Of a stretch of 64,000 bases of DNA, positions 30,737-38,724 are shown in pieces. The position numbers were made by a program, and so were the translations under genes. Each line of letters starts with the position of its first letter. Positions within the stretch are counted from its first letter, which is position 1. Origin of the DNA: Coraliomargarita algicola. GTDB lineage: Bacteria > Verrucomicrobiota > Verrucomicrobiia > Opitutales > Coraliomargaritaceae. The stretch lies in NCBI RefSeq assembly GCF_033878955.1, contig NZ_CP138858.1, positions 1,488,001-1,552,000 on the forward strand, written 5' to 3'. The notes below the pieces were generated by a model. It saw only the letters and a program-made list of their open reading frames with translations. It was not told where the DNA came from and made no database searches.

Positions 30737-31470
30737 CAGTATTTGCCAGTTTGAGGAGTGCCTTGAGGTTGCCCGCATTCTGCATTGCAACCGACAGTCC
30801 AATTCCATCGAGAATAGTCACCAAGTTCAGGGCGATAGACTCCAGAATACACCGTGAGTTCACAGTGCTTCGTAGCACAATTAGCTTTGCAGTGCTCCTT
30901 TAAATCTTCAAAGTCACCTCCGACCGGGGAATTCTCAATATCGCCAGGACAATGCAAACCATTGCCGATTGAATCTACGCAATAATGCGAGCGATCAGAA
31001 TAGCCTTTCTCATATCCACCAATGGGTGTTTGTTTAAAAACAAGATCACTAGGCTTAACAGGCTTTGGCAGTTTCTTCGGCAATTTTATTAGTCCAAGAT
31101 AGTCTACAAAATCGATAGGATTATTATCAATGAACGCATAATCGTTCTTGCTATAAAACCACTCCTGAAGAGTTTTCTCAGATTCTGAATCGAAGGAAGA
31201 AGCCCCCACTAATCCATAGAAAAACCCATACTCCTCAATCGGATCTCTGGATGGCCACCTGCCAGTTTCTGCATCATAATATCTAAAGCCGTAATAATTA
31301 ACACCTGACGCAAGATCGTAGTCGCATGGTCGTTTTCCCCCGATGCGGTTGCGGGTTGCGGGGCGATTCTCCCCGACGCAATCGGCATCTTGGCAAAAAA
31401 AATCCCCGACGCGGTTTTTTGACCGTGTGGGGGTTTTGCTCGGAGCGTAAACTATGTTTAGGGCGACCAT
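30736..31470 (-). CDS. Orphan RHS tip 2 with cysteine-rich C-terminal domain
   Basis: 244 residues from ATG 31470 (MVALNIVYAPSKTP). The leader shared with tip 1 is followed by the RHS core end: LASGVNYYGFRYYDAETGRW, then PSRDPIEEYG, then DNNPIDFVDYLGL, matching the PxxxxDxLGL cleavage-type motif near residue 140. The variable C-terminal ~105 residues contain seven cysteines (HYC, LHC, EHC, ANC, KHC, VGC, AEC), suggesting a disulphide- or metal-bearing effector of unknown activity. No export or RHS shell portion is present. The gene follows the ParE-like toxin gene and overlaps the pseudo-peptidase lipoprotein gene. Confidence 0.75.
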   Translation of the reverse strand: MVALNIVYAPSKTPTRSKNRVGDFFCQDADCVGENRPATRNRIGGKRPCDYDLASGVNYYGFRYYDAETGRWPSRDPIEEYGFFYGLVGASSFDSESEKTLQEWFYSKNDYAFIDNNPIDFVDYLGLIKLPKKLPKPVKPSDLVFKQTPIGGYEKGYSDRSHYCVDSIGNGLHCPGDIENSPVGGDFEDLKEHCKANCATKHCELTVYSGVYRPELGDYSRWNWTVGCNAECGQPQGTPQTGKY

Positions 31471-31520
31471 TTCGGGAGTTCGCTAACGCTAGCAACTAAA
31501 GCGGCTAAAGGAAGGAAAAT

Positions 31521-31823
31521 CTATCCCCTCGGGATAAAGCGAACCGGATTCATTCGGGCGTTATAAACGCGCACGATCAGCAACAGCTCTTTATCGGCCA
31601 GATACTCGTAAAGGATATGCGTATGGAAGCGTTTCTCATAAAAGCGGCGAAGCTCGCGTTTCTTCGATACTTTTACGTAGCCATTCGGCGAGAGAGTGAC
31701 CGAACGGATTGCGGCACCGAGTTCCTTAGCAAACTCCTGTTCGAGTCCGGGTTCTTGCTCCCTCCAAAATTCAAACTCCCGTCGCGCATCGGCAACGGCC
31801 TCATCAAGATACCGGATTTGCAT
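31521..31823 (-). CDS. RelE/ParE-superfamily toxin
   Basis: 100 residues with the compact RelE/ParE pattern: IRYLDEAVADARREFEFWRE, then a basic core (SKKRELRRFYEKRFHTHILY) and VRVYNARMNP near the end. RelE-type members cleave mRNA on the ribosome and ParE-type members poison gyrase; this length and the ARMNP ending fit the ParE side slightly better. It starts 3 bp after the antitoxin stop. It occupies the place held by Doc in the other copy of the module. Confidence 0.85.
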   Translation of the reverse strand: MQIRYLDEAVADARREFEFWREQEPGLEQEFAKELGAAIRSVTLSPNGYVKVSKKRELRRFYEKRFHTHILYEYLADKELLLIVRVYNARMNPVRFIPRG

Positions 31824-31826
31824 GCC

Positions 31827-32045
31827 CTAGCTTTCGCAGATCATGCGCATCGCCTCGTCATGCGAGACGGTGCCAGTTAAGCCATTATCGAGGTCTTCAA
31901 GACGCTGCTCAGCTATACGCACTTGCTCCTCGTGGAAGCGTTCTTCCTGCACCTGATGCAGGTGTGCGATCACCTTGGACTGCTCCTCAGCAGTCAGGGC
32001 GTCGATCTCTTCGATGACTTGGGCGACATTCATATTCTCTAACAT
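31827..32045 (-). CDS. Antitoxin of the ParE-like module
   Basis: 72 residues (MLENMNVAQVIEEIDALT), highly charged and helical (HLHQVQEERFHEEQVRIAEQ), of the addiction-module component type. The first 30 residues are related to the Doc-module antitoxin, while the C-terminal half is unrelated, as expected if the toxin-binding part had been exchanged. It starts 19 bp after the integrase tail stop codon, with a spacer nearly identical to that of the Doc module. Confidence 0.8.
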   Translation of the reverse strand: MLENMNVAQVIEEIDALTAEEQSKVIAHLHQVQEERFHEEQVRIAEQRLEDLDNGLTGTVSHDEAMRMICES

Positions 32046-32064
32046 GGCGATATTTTCGGATTTT

Positions 32065-32286
32065 TCAAGTTCCCTTTGTCTGCGCGTTCGGGTGGGTCTT
32101 ATTGTAGACCTCGCGCAAGTATTGGATGCTCACTTCGGTGTAAATATGGGGCGTGTCGAGCCGGGCATGTCCGAGCATTTGCTGGATGCTTCGCAAGTCC
32201 GCGCCGTTCTCCATAATGTGCGTGGCGCAGCTGTGCCGTAGCAAGTGACACGCGCCTTTCTTTTGGATCCCTGCCGCTTTAAGCAT
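32065..32286 (-). pseudogene. Tyrosine recombinase C-terminal tail 2
   Basis: About 73 residues of integrase end: HLLRHSCATHIMENGADLR, then MLGHARLDTPHIYT, with H-x-x-R, histidine and the nucleophile tyrosine retained. It is homologous to the tail at 29371 but clearly diverged, so it is not a recent copy. The 5' boundary coincides with the end of the RAYT pseudogene near 32286. Confidence 0.85.
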
Positions 32287-33002
32287 CCAATTTCAAAAGG
32301 GGGCATTTCGTAAATTCATAAATAAAATCCTGATACTCTTTGGTCTTACCCAGTTTGACCCTATCCAGACTTCCGACATGTATGCTTACGGCCTGAGGGA
32401 CTCCCATGTTCAGTTCTCGAGCGATCCACACATTCGTCGCGGAACTGCGCTGTTTCAACATGCTCGCGATCCAAACTTTCCAGCATGCAGATTTTCGATC
32501 ATTCGTGATATTGGCAATCTCCTTGCCCAAGATCTTCAACCCCCGATTCAGCATCGCTTCCCATTGTAACTCATTCGCCTGCTGCAGCTCTTTGCCTTCT
32601 AAACGAATCGCCTGATTGTTCCCATCTTTAAGCAAGCCCTCGGTTTCGAGCAATTTACGTTTAAAGTCCTTAGTGCCCAAAGCCCACCCATGGCACATTT
32701 TCTCAAAGGCCATTTCTTTTTGAGCAGGCGTATTGGTTGAGAGCCATTGTAAACAATCAGCATACTTCCTACGACCGGCAGGCGTGTCACGAAGCCCGCC
32801 CGCAGAATCCAGCGAACCTGAGAGATCCAGAAACGAAGGCCGCTTGCGCGGATACTGCAAATACCAATAGCTCGACCAACGGTAATTCTGAAGCTCCTCT
32901 ACGGTGCACATTTTCGCCCGAACCGGGTTCAAATGCACGTAATGCTGCAACGCTCCCAAATGACTATCCTCCTCGACGATCAGACTCTTGTATCGCCCCT
33001 GA

Positions 33003-33086
33003 CGGAGCACGAAAGTGCGTAGATGGCGTAAGCCCGCGTTGCGGGTGAGTCAAGCGGGTGCCCCTAGGGCAGCTTGACGAGCAAAC
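33003..33086. repeat. GC-rich insertion 2 in RAYT 2
   Basis: About 80 bp absent from the paralog, with CCCGCGTTGCGGG forming a short hairpin. It introduces the second frameshift and stop into the transposase frame. Confidence 0.5.
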
Positions 33087-33138
33087 AGCTTGCCGTGGAC
33101 TTTTCGAAAACGGTGGTAGCGGTTCGCGAAAGTAGCCT

Positions 33139-33182
33139 GTAACCACTGTTCCGGTCTGCTACGCAGCCGGTCTTGTCGGCCA
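33139..33182. repeat. GC-rich insertion 1 in RAYT 2
   Basis: Carries CCGGTCTTGTCGGC at 33167-33180, which also occurs at 20339-20352 between the tRNA-Asp copies, followed in both places by a related GCCTC-GAA stretch. It includes a small palindrome GGCCATAGGCC. Confidence 0.6.
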
Positions 33183-33504
33183 TAGGCCTCTGAACATTCC
33201 ATACACCAAGTTTCCATTTGGCGTGCGTATAACCAGATGAAAATGATTCGTCATCACGCAAAAACCTTCAAGGACCCAACCGCACTTCTCACAGGCCTCA
33301 AATAAGCAACGCTCAAAAGTCTCATGCACACCATCATTGATGAGCAAATCCTGCCGATAATTACCACGATTGATCACATGGTAGACCCCGCCACTACGCT
33401 CGATTCGCAAACTCCGTGCCATAACAAATCAGACCATCTAAAGTCGCTGAACCAGCCAACCACAAAGGTAATGAAACGCCCCCTTTTCCCCTCTCTGGGC
33501 CTAA

Positions 33505-33580
33505 AGAAATACCACTTTTTATCTTGATACTCTGACCCATTTTTTTCCGGAATGACCCATTTTTTTCTGGCCCCTCTCGT
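33505..33580. repeat. RAYT 2 upstream flank repeats
   Basis: GACCCATTTTTTTCC-type sequence occurs twice (about 33534 and 33555), preceded by CCACTTTTTATCTTGATACT. The layout resembles the GACCCCGTCATTTGCC repeats beside RAYT 1, so these are likely the REP-type ends recognised by this transposase family. Confidence 0.5.
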
Positions 33581-33630
33581 GATGAGTAGCGGCTTGCTAG
33601 GTGATTGTTCGACTGATCAGGGTGTTCGTC

Positions 33631-34493
33631 TTATTCGACTACGGGCGGGTGTTTGCTTTTCTGATCAGAACCTTTCAGGTGATCGTAAAAATGATCTAAT
33701 GACATTGTTTTCCATAACTTGGTATCAACATCAGAGAACATCTTTATCTTGTTTGCTCGTTCACGAAAAGTTTCTTTCCCCTTAATTGTCCCATACACTG
33801 ACAAAACATCTAGTTCGTAATTAGTTAGAATCGTTCTGAGTAATAGGCCATACTTATCTATGAGCTTTGGATCATTCGTGTAGTCAAACAATAGCCCTAA
33901 AGCACATTCAATCGAGTTAATTATGCTTTGGACCATATAGTCATTCTTTGTGAAGAATGCGTCCGCGATTTCTGTAATTTTTCCATGCTCAATTGTTTTG
34001 TTTTCACTAACGCATTCAGAGATTGAGAAGTCCCAATTTTCCGAAGTGGTCCTTTTTTACCAGCGAACAGTGCATGAGATACCGACTTCATTGGTTGGTC
34101 TCCGTCGTGGTGCTGACCAAACTGTTTGAATGGTAGCACATATTGTCGACTTTGTGCTATGATATCTAAAACGCTGAAGAACGTCTTTTCAAAGCCATCG
34201 TGCTTTATTGATTCTCCGATTTCGGAAATTTCCTTATTCTGAAGATATACAGAGATGACTACCAAAATCAACGCTGCCCCTGAGAACAACGAATTCCAGA
34301 AACCGAAAGCATCCCCCCATTGACCAAACTCTTCTGCTTTATAACCAGCAATACCCATCGGAAACAGGATCGACCAATAGAGCCCAGAAATGACGAACAC
34401 GAAAACGTATAGAAACAGAAGTGCTTTTGCTGCCTTATACCGCTTGGGATACTTCGATTTTAATTCATCGCGAATTTTACTGATGCTATCCAT
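33631..34493 (-). pseudogene. AbiC-like phage abortive infection protein, split by frameshift
   Basis: Two frames together make a ~287-residue protein of the putative AbiC family. The N-terminal part (34493-33921) has two membrane helices (LLFLYVFVFVISGLYWSILF; WNSLFSGAALILVVISVYLQ) and NKEISEIGESI. The C-terminal part (to 33631) has YGLLLRTILTNYELDVLSVY. The frames join at an A6 run (minus strand; plus 34053-34058). A -1 slip there gives KKRTTSENWDFSISECV and leads into the second frame without a stop. Mutation, assembly error, or productive slippage at the A-run would all explain it. Confidence 0.75.
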
Positions 34494-34735
34494 TTAATTG
34501 AATCGTTGAAGTTTGCTATTTGCCCCATCCATCACCTAGAGGTCAATCGGCAGTTCGTAATGTTTGACGGTATGAGCAGCCTCATCTTTTGATAGCTGCT
34601 GAAGGATCACACGCAAACTGTTTTATCAAGAATGGTTAGGGGGAGTTCTGCAGTGTCCCTAAATTCCAAGTTTATAAACTTTTAGTGAATAACTTCTGCT
34701 TGCTGAAACTTAAATCGTTATCTTTATTGTAATTC
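34494..34735. other. Non-coding gap upstream of the AbiC-like gene
   Basis: About 240 bp, AT-rich, probably carrying divergent promoters for the AbiC-like gene and the small plus-strand frame at 34736. No repeat or RNA structure was recognised. Confidence 0.4.
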
Positions 34736-34906
34736 ATGGCAGATACCTCCCAAAAAAAGAATTTAAACGCCGAAGAGTTGAGAGAAGTATATCGAAACGT
34801 GGTGAAGGATGCGATTCGTGAACTCATTGAAACTAAGCACCTTTATCAAAGTCTTTCACTTGATGAAAAGTGGACAATGCCACAGGGTCAGTCCACGTTT
34901 TCTTGA
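34736..34906 (+). pseudogene. Small hypothetical gene truncated by REP repeats
   Basis: ATG at 34736 begins MADTSQKKNLNAEELREVYR, then VVKDAIRELIETKHLYQSL, a well-formed charged helical protein. At about codon 45 it runs into the REP-type repeat (GACAATGCCACAGGGTCAG) and stops within it. It looks like the 5' part of a gene cut by arrival of the RAYT 1 element. Function unknown. Confidence 0.5.
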
Positions 34907-35040
34907 TTGACAATGCCACAGGGTCAGTCCACGTTTTCTTGATTAACAAGAATCCTCCAAGGCGTTTCTGCCGGACGGACAATGCCACAGGGTCAGTCCA
35001 CGTTTTCTTAATTAACAAGAATCCTCCAAGGCGTTTCTGC
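34871..35040. repeat. REP-type repeat array, left side of RAYT 1
   Basis: Three copies of GACAATGCCACAGGGTCAG followed by TCCACGTTTTCTT. The second and third copies also share the following AACAAGAATCCTCCAAGGCG. The array ends within the 3' end of the transposase gene. The core is the inverted complement of the repeats on the right side (36010-36112). Confidence 0.85.
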
Positions 35041-35970
35041 CTGATGAGTCTGCTTTCGGTGGCGACTGATTTGACTACTCAATGAGTTGGGAGTGCCCAT
35101 AGACAGGTTCTCACTCAACCATCCATTCGGTACTAAATGTTGCTCTCTCAGATAGCGTGCGAGAGAGACTTTCCAAAGAGCTCCTTTTTTGTCCGAAATC
35201 AGATCCTTCGGAGTCTTCCCCAAATGCTTCAAATTCTTTTTGACGAGACTCTCCCAAAATGGCTCACGCATTCCCTTCGCTTCCGATTCCACCACCCGCT
35301 TGAACGATTCCTCGGCATGGTCTTTGAGAATCGATTTCTTAAATTCGACACTTCCTTTAGCCCAACCACGGCACATCTCTTCAAAGCCCATTCGCGTTTG
35401 CTCCGAGTCATCACTACACAACCAGCCGAGGTAGTCGCGATACAATCGACGACCACGCGGCGTATCCGCCAACCCACCGGCGGCGTCCAGGCAGCATTCA
35501 AAGTCGCTAAAGCTCCAGCGTTTCTTCATATGCCAAAGCTGGCTAAAACTAGATGCCTCGTATTTTTGTAAATCTGCAACATCCACCAAACCGGCTCGAA
35601 CCGGATTCAGATGAATGTAATGAGCCACCGGGCCTATCGCATCAGCATCCAAAAGAATTGCCTGATAACGCCCCTGGAAAACATGCCCATGGGCTTTACG
35701 AAAACGATTGAAACGGTTCGCGAAAGTGCTCTGTAGCCACTTCATCCCTTCGACTAGATTCGGTTCGGGTGTCTCAATCAGTAGATGATAATGATTACTC
35801 ATTAAGCACCAACTGTGAAGCCGCCAACCCATCGCCCGACAACACATACTTAAGCATTCTAGGAAACTCACACGAGCTCCGGCGGATTCGAAAATCCAAC
35901 TACGATAGTTCCCGCGGTTGATCACATGATAAAATGCGCCTGCATATTCGATCCGGACTTTGCGTGCCAT
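35008..35970 (-). CDS. REP-associated tyrosine transposase (RAYT) 1
   Basis: Single-strand-acting Y1 transposase, about 320 residues from ATG 35970 (MARKVRIEYAGAFYHVINRG). It contains the HUH motif in SNHYHLLIETPEPN, then LQSTFANRFNRFRKAHGHVF and HYIHLNPVRAGLVD, hallmarks of the family. A long C-terminal region follows, and the last ~14 residues (HQAETPWRILVN) are encoded by repeat sequence. Intact inverted flanking repeats suggest that it is, or recently was, able to mobilise its REP-type sequences. Its insertion separates the RHS core fragment from the rest of the island. Confidence 0.9.
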   Translation of the reverse strand: MARKVRIEYAGAFYHVINRGNYRSWIFESAGARVSFLECLSMCCRAMGWRLHSWCLMSNHYHLLIETPEPNLVEGMKWLQSTFANRFNRFRKAHGHVFQGRYQAILLDADAIGPVAHYIHLNPVRAGLVDVADLQKYEASSFSQLWHMKKRWSFSDFECCLDAAGGLADTPRGRRLYRDYLGWLCSDDSEQTRMGFEEMCRGWAKGSVEFKKSILKDHAEESFKRVVESEAKGMREPFWESLVKKNLKHLGKTPKDLISDKKGALWKVSLARYLREQHLVPNGWLSENLSMGTPNSLSSQISRHRKQTHQAETPWRILVN

Positions 35971-36009
35971 TCTCAATACCATAAACTAACAACATGGAAC
36001 CATCAACAG

Positions 36010-36112
36010 TAAATCAAGAAAACGTGGACTGACCCCGTCGTTTGCCCAAGAAAACGTGGACTGACCCCGTCATTTGCCCCGTCATTTGCCGACCCCGTCA
36101 TTTGCCGGACAA
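36010..36112. repeat. REP-type repeats, right side of RAYT 1
   Basis: Two copies of AAGAAAACGTGGACTGACCC, followed by CGTC(G/A)TTTGCCC, then two further short copies of CCCCGTCATTTGCC. Inverted relative to the left array; the junction with RHS sequence is at about 36112. Confidence 0.85.
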
Positions 36113-37191
36113 GTCCAGCCCCCACAAGTAAGAGACTTGAGAGCTGAGAGCTGAGCTTCTAGGATTAGATTCCAGCCATCGTAGGTGTAGGCGAGACTTG
36201 AGGTTTGAGACCAGAGACCTGAGTTGTAGGTTTCGACGGTTTTGCTGACTCTGCGGCCTTGGTAGTCGTAGGTGAAGCTTAGCTTGGTGGCGCCTTCCTG
36301 CGGGTTGAGGGGTGCGATGCTGACTAGGCGGCTTTCGCCATTCCAGGTGTAGCTGTAGTTGCTGTCTTGCGCTAAGTTGCCATCCTGATCGTAAGAAGGC
36401 TGAGAGCTTAGGCCTGCAAGCTGAATGTCGGTGTATTGATTGAGGCTGTCGGCTTCGTAGGTAGTGGTGGCGGGCGCATTGGCGGCAGCCTGGAAGCTGG
36501 TGCTAGTTTCGCGGTTGCCGATGTCGTCGAAGGTGTAAGCGAAGGTATCGTTGACGATCGGAGTGAGAAGGCTGTCGGGATTGAGGCCTTCGTAGCGGTC
36601 GGCTGCGGTGACTTCGCCTTTGGCGTTGTAGCTGTAATCGAAGACGCTGCCGGTGGCGGTCGGGCTGGCGACGTCGAGGGCGTAGGCGGTGCCGCTTTGG
36701 GTGACGTCTTTGCGTTGACCGAGCTGGTTGTAGCGGTAGTCGTGGCGAGCGACGACGTCGGGGGCGTTGAGCGCGTAGGAGGACGGAAGATGCGAATCGG
36801 GAGATTCGCGGTCCCGGGTGTGGTTGATCAGGCTGCGGACTTGGTTGCCGCGCGGTTGGTAATCGTGGAGCGCGGTATGCGCAGGGGCTTCGATTCGGTC
36901 GATCTGACTGCTGTCTGTTCTATACACATACGTGTATAAGGAGTTTGAAGCTAGGAGTTCGGTATTTGAAGTGACTGCGGGGTCGACGGGGGCGAGGTGT
37001 TGGAGGCGGCCGGCGTTGTCGTAGCCGTAGGTGACGGCGGCGAGAACGGGCGTTTGTCCGGATTCGGTGAGAGTGTAGCCTCTGTAGCGACCGAGCACTT
37101 GCCCCGCCTCACTGCTTTGATGGCTGCGGGTGAGTGTTAGAGGGGCCACTAGTGTCCAAAACAGGTTTTGAAAAATAGTGGGCCAAGGCAT
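36112..37191 (-). pseudogene. RHS/YD-repeat protein core fragment
   Basis: About 355 residues of RHS repeats: VTYGYDNAGRLQHLAPV, HDYRYNQLGQRKDV, FDYSYNAKGEVTAADRYEGL, FAYTFDDIGNRETS, YSYTWNGESRLVSI, FTYDYQGRRVSKTVETY, AYTYDGWNLILEA. Both ends are missing. Near 36135 a frameshift in a low-complexity stretch (CTCAGCTCTCAAG) is followed, in the next frame, by the family phrase SYLWGLDLSG and then the REP repeats. The 5' end near 37191 (MPWPTIFQN) abuts the 3' region of the glutaredoxin-MauE gene. It is a relic without shell, tip or toxin. Confidence 0.85.
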
Positions 37192-37274
37192 GATCTTTAT
37201 ATTTTGCGATTGACCCCTGGATGGGCCACACACCCGTAAAGATCCATCAGCCTCGCGTCTACCTGAATTGGAAA

Positions 37275-38015
37275 TTAAGCAAGACTCTTGATCATCATCC
37301 AGACCGCCATCGCCATCATCATGAAATTTTCGGTCAATGAGATGAAGCCCAGTGGCACGTCGCTGCCGCCCCCGACACAGGCGCACTTCAAATCACGCTT
37401 CTCGATGTAGACTGCCTTGATGATCGAGATCGCACCAATTGTCGTGGCGACCAAGACAATCGGTGCCACTACCCATGTGAGCCCGCCGGCGATCATCAGG
37501 ATGCCGCCAATGGTTTCGATGTAAGCGTAGATGGCCGCATAGGGCACGTAGTGGCGAGCCAGCAGATCGTATTGGACGAAACCGTTTTCGTAAGACTGCA
37601 CATCACGCAGTTTCTGAATGCCGAGTGCACACATACTAAACGCGATAAATAGCTCTGCCACGCGAATGAGCTCGAGTGCTCCAAGCGAAACCCAAGTCGT
37701 CGCCAAGGCCATGCCGAGTGCGACTGCGAAAATGGCGACAACCGGTCGATAAGTCGTCCCCTCTTTGGGATCGGGGCCGAGCCCGAGCTGTTTGCGTAGC
37801 GCGTCGTAGCCGCCGATGTGCTCGCCCTCGATATAGATTTGTGGCGTCTCATCCACAGCGTGTTCTTCTTTATACTGCTTGTTGGCATCCATCGACTCAA
37901 GGTGTTGGTCGTCCACCTCATAACCATTACGTTTCAATAAATCCAAAGCTTTGATGCCCCAAGGGCACAAGTGGTCGGGCGTGACCATTCGGTAAATTGT
38001 CGCTTTCTTCTCCAT
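37275..38015 (-). CDS. Glutaredoxin-MauE/DoxX-like membrane fusion protein
   Basis: About 246 residues from ATG 38015 (MEKKATIYRMVTPDHLCPWG). Residues 1-85 are a glutaredoxin fold with a monothiol-type CPWG and TPQIYIEGEHIGGYDAL, the glutathione-binding TVP-like cis-proline region. The rest has four hydrophobic helices of the MauE/DoxX type (VVAIFAVALGMALATTWVSL; ILMIAGGLTWVVAPIVLVAT) and a CACVGGGSDVPLG loop. It may handle thiol redox or electron flow at the inner membrane. It follows the sigma factor of the cnr-like set and may belong to the metal-stress response. The alternative is an unrelated disulphide-related protein. Confidence 0.75.
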   Translation of the reverse strand: MEKKATIYRMVTPDHLCPWGIKALDLLKRNGYEVDDQHLESMDANKQYKEEHAVDETPQIYIEGEHIGGYDALRKQLGLGPDPKEGTTYRPVVAIFAVALGMALATTWVSLGALELIRVAELFIAFSMCALGIQKLRDVQSYENGFVQYDLLARHYVPYAAIYAYIETIGGILMIAGGLTWVVAPIVLVATTIGAISIIKAVYIEKRDLKCACVGGGSDVPLGFISLTENFMMMAMAVWMMIKSLA

Positions 38016-38131
38016 AAGTCTGGTCCAGTTAGAATTAATGATCGTGCGTCCGGCATGATTCACACGGCTTCCACGCTGCAAATCGCAAGGAAAGTAGCCT
38101 GATTAGACGGCCCCTGTCATGGACTCAGGAA

Positions 38132-38716
38132 TCATGCCAATAGATCCGACAATTCTTCGCGTAATAATTTCCGCGCGCGATAGATTCTGGTTTCCACCGT
38201 CTTACGGCTGGTCTGCAGAACCTCCGCACAGGCATCGTATGAGTTGTCCTCCAAGACGCAAAAGATGAAAGGAAACTTCAGCTTATGAGGCAGCGCAAAG
38301 ATCGCCGCGTTTACCTTGGAGAGCGATTCGCTGGAGACCGCCGCTTCCTCTGGATTGCTTAGACTGGAGGCGATCGTATCCCCCCGCTGAATATTTGTGC
38401 GATCGTCGAGATCGACATCCAGCGACAAGTCGCCCTGACGTTTACGATTTCGTCGAATGAAATCCCGGCACAAGTTACCCGCTATCGCAAAGATCCAAGT
38501 GATCACCTTAGCATTGGGACGAAAGCGACTCGCATTCTGATACACTCGGAAAAAAGTTTGCTCCGTCAACTCGGCCGCATCGGCCTCATTATTGACATAG
38601 CGATAGACAAAGCGAAACAGCGCCTCCCGGTGCCGCGACATCAATTCCCTGAGCCCCGCTTCGTCTCCTGATTGGATTTTTTGCAATGACGCGTAGTCTG
38701 CATCTTTTACAGCCAT
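38132..38716 (-). CDS. ECF sigma factor, CnrH-like by context
   Basis: Extracytoplasmic-function sigma-70 protein of 194 residues. Region 2 is RHREALFRFVYRYVNNEADA, then AELTEQTFFRVYQNASRFRP and VITWIFAIAGNLCRDFIRR. Region 4 is LPHKLKFPFIFCVLEDNSYD, then ACAEVLQTSRKTVETRIYRA. It is the third gene after a short membrane protein and a metal-sensor-like protein, the order of cnrY-cnrX-cnrH. It would direct transcription of efflux genes once released by the anti-sigma factor; this role is inferred from gene order. Confidence 0.88.
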   Translation of the reverse strand: MAVKDADYASLQKIQSGDEAGLRELMSRHREALFRFVYRYVNNEADAAELTEQTFFRVYQNASRFRPNAKVITWIFAIAGNLCRDFIRRNRKRQGDLSLDVDLDDRTNIQRGDTIASSLSNPEEAAVSSESLSKVNAAIFALPHKLKFPFIFCVLEDNSYDACAEVLQTSRKTVETRIYRARKLLREELSDLLA

Positions 38717-38724
38717 TCACACAA

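Larger units (their letters stand above)
32279..33422 (-). pseudogene. REP-associated tyrosine transposase (RAYT) 2, interrupted
   Basis: IS200-like Y1 transposase of the REP-associated type. The N-terminal part, MARSLRIERSGGVYHVINRG with the HUH motif NHFHLVIRTP, reads from 33422 to about 33182. The C-terminal part, QHYVHLNPVRAKMC onward, reads from about 33005 to 32279. Between them the frame is broken by two short GC-rich insertions (about 33139-33182 and 33003-33086). The expected WLQATFANRYHRFRKVHGKL can still be read between the insertions in another frame. The intact paralog is at 35008. Confidence 0.85.

Noticed and set aside
34871..35040. Possible CRISPR array
   Set aside because: Three repeats with unequal spacing, where the 'spacer' is itself repeated, no cas genes, and inverted copies beside a RAYT gene. 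REP-type repeats explain it.
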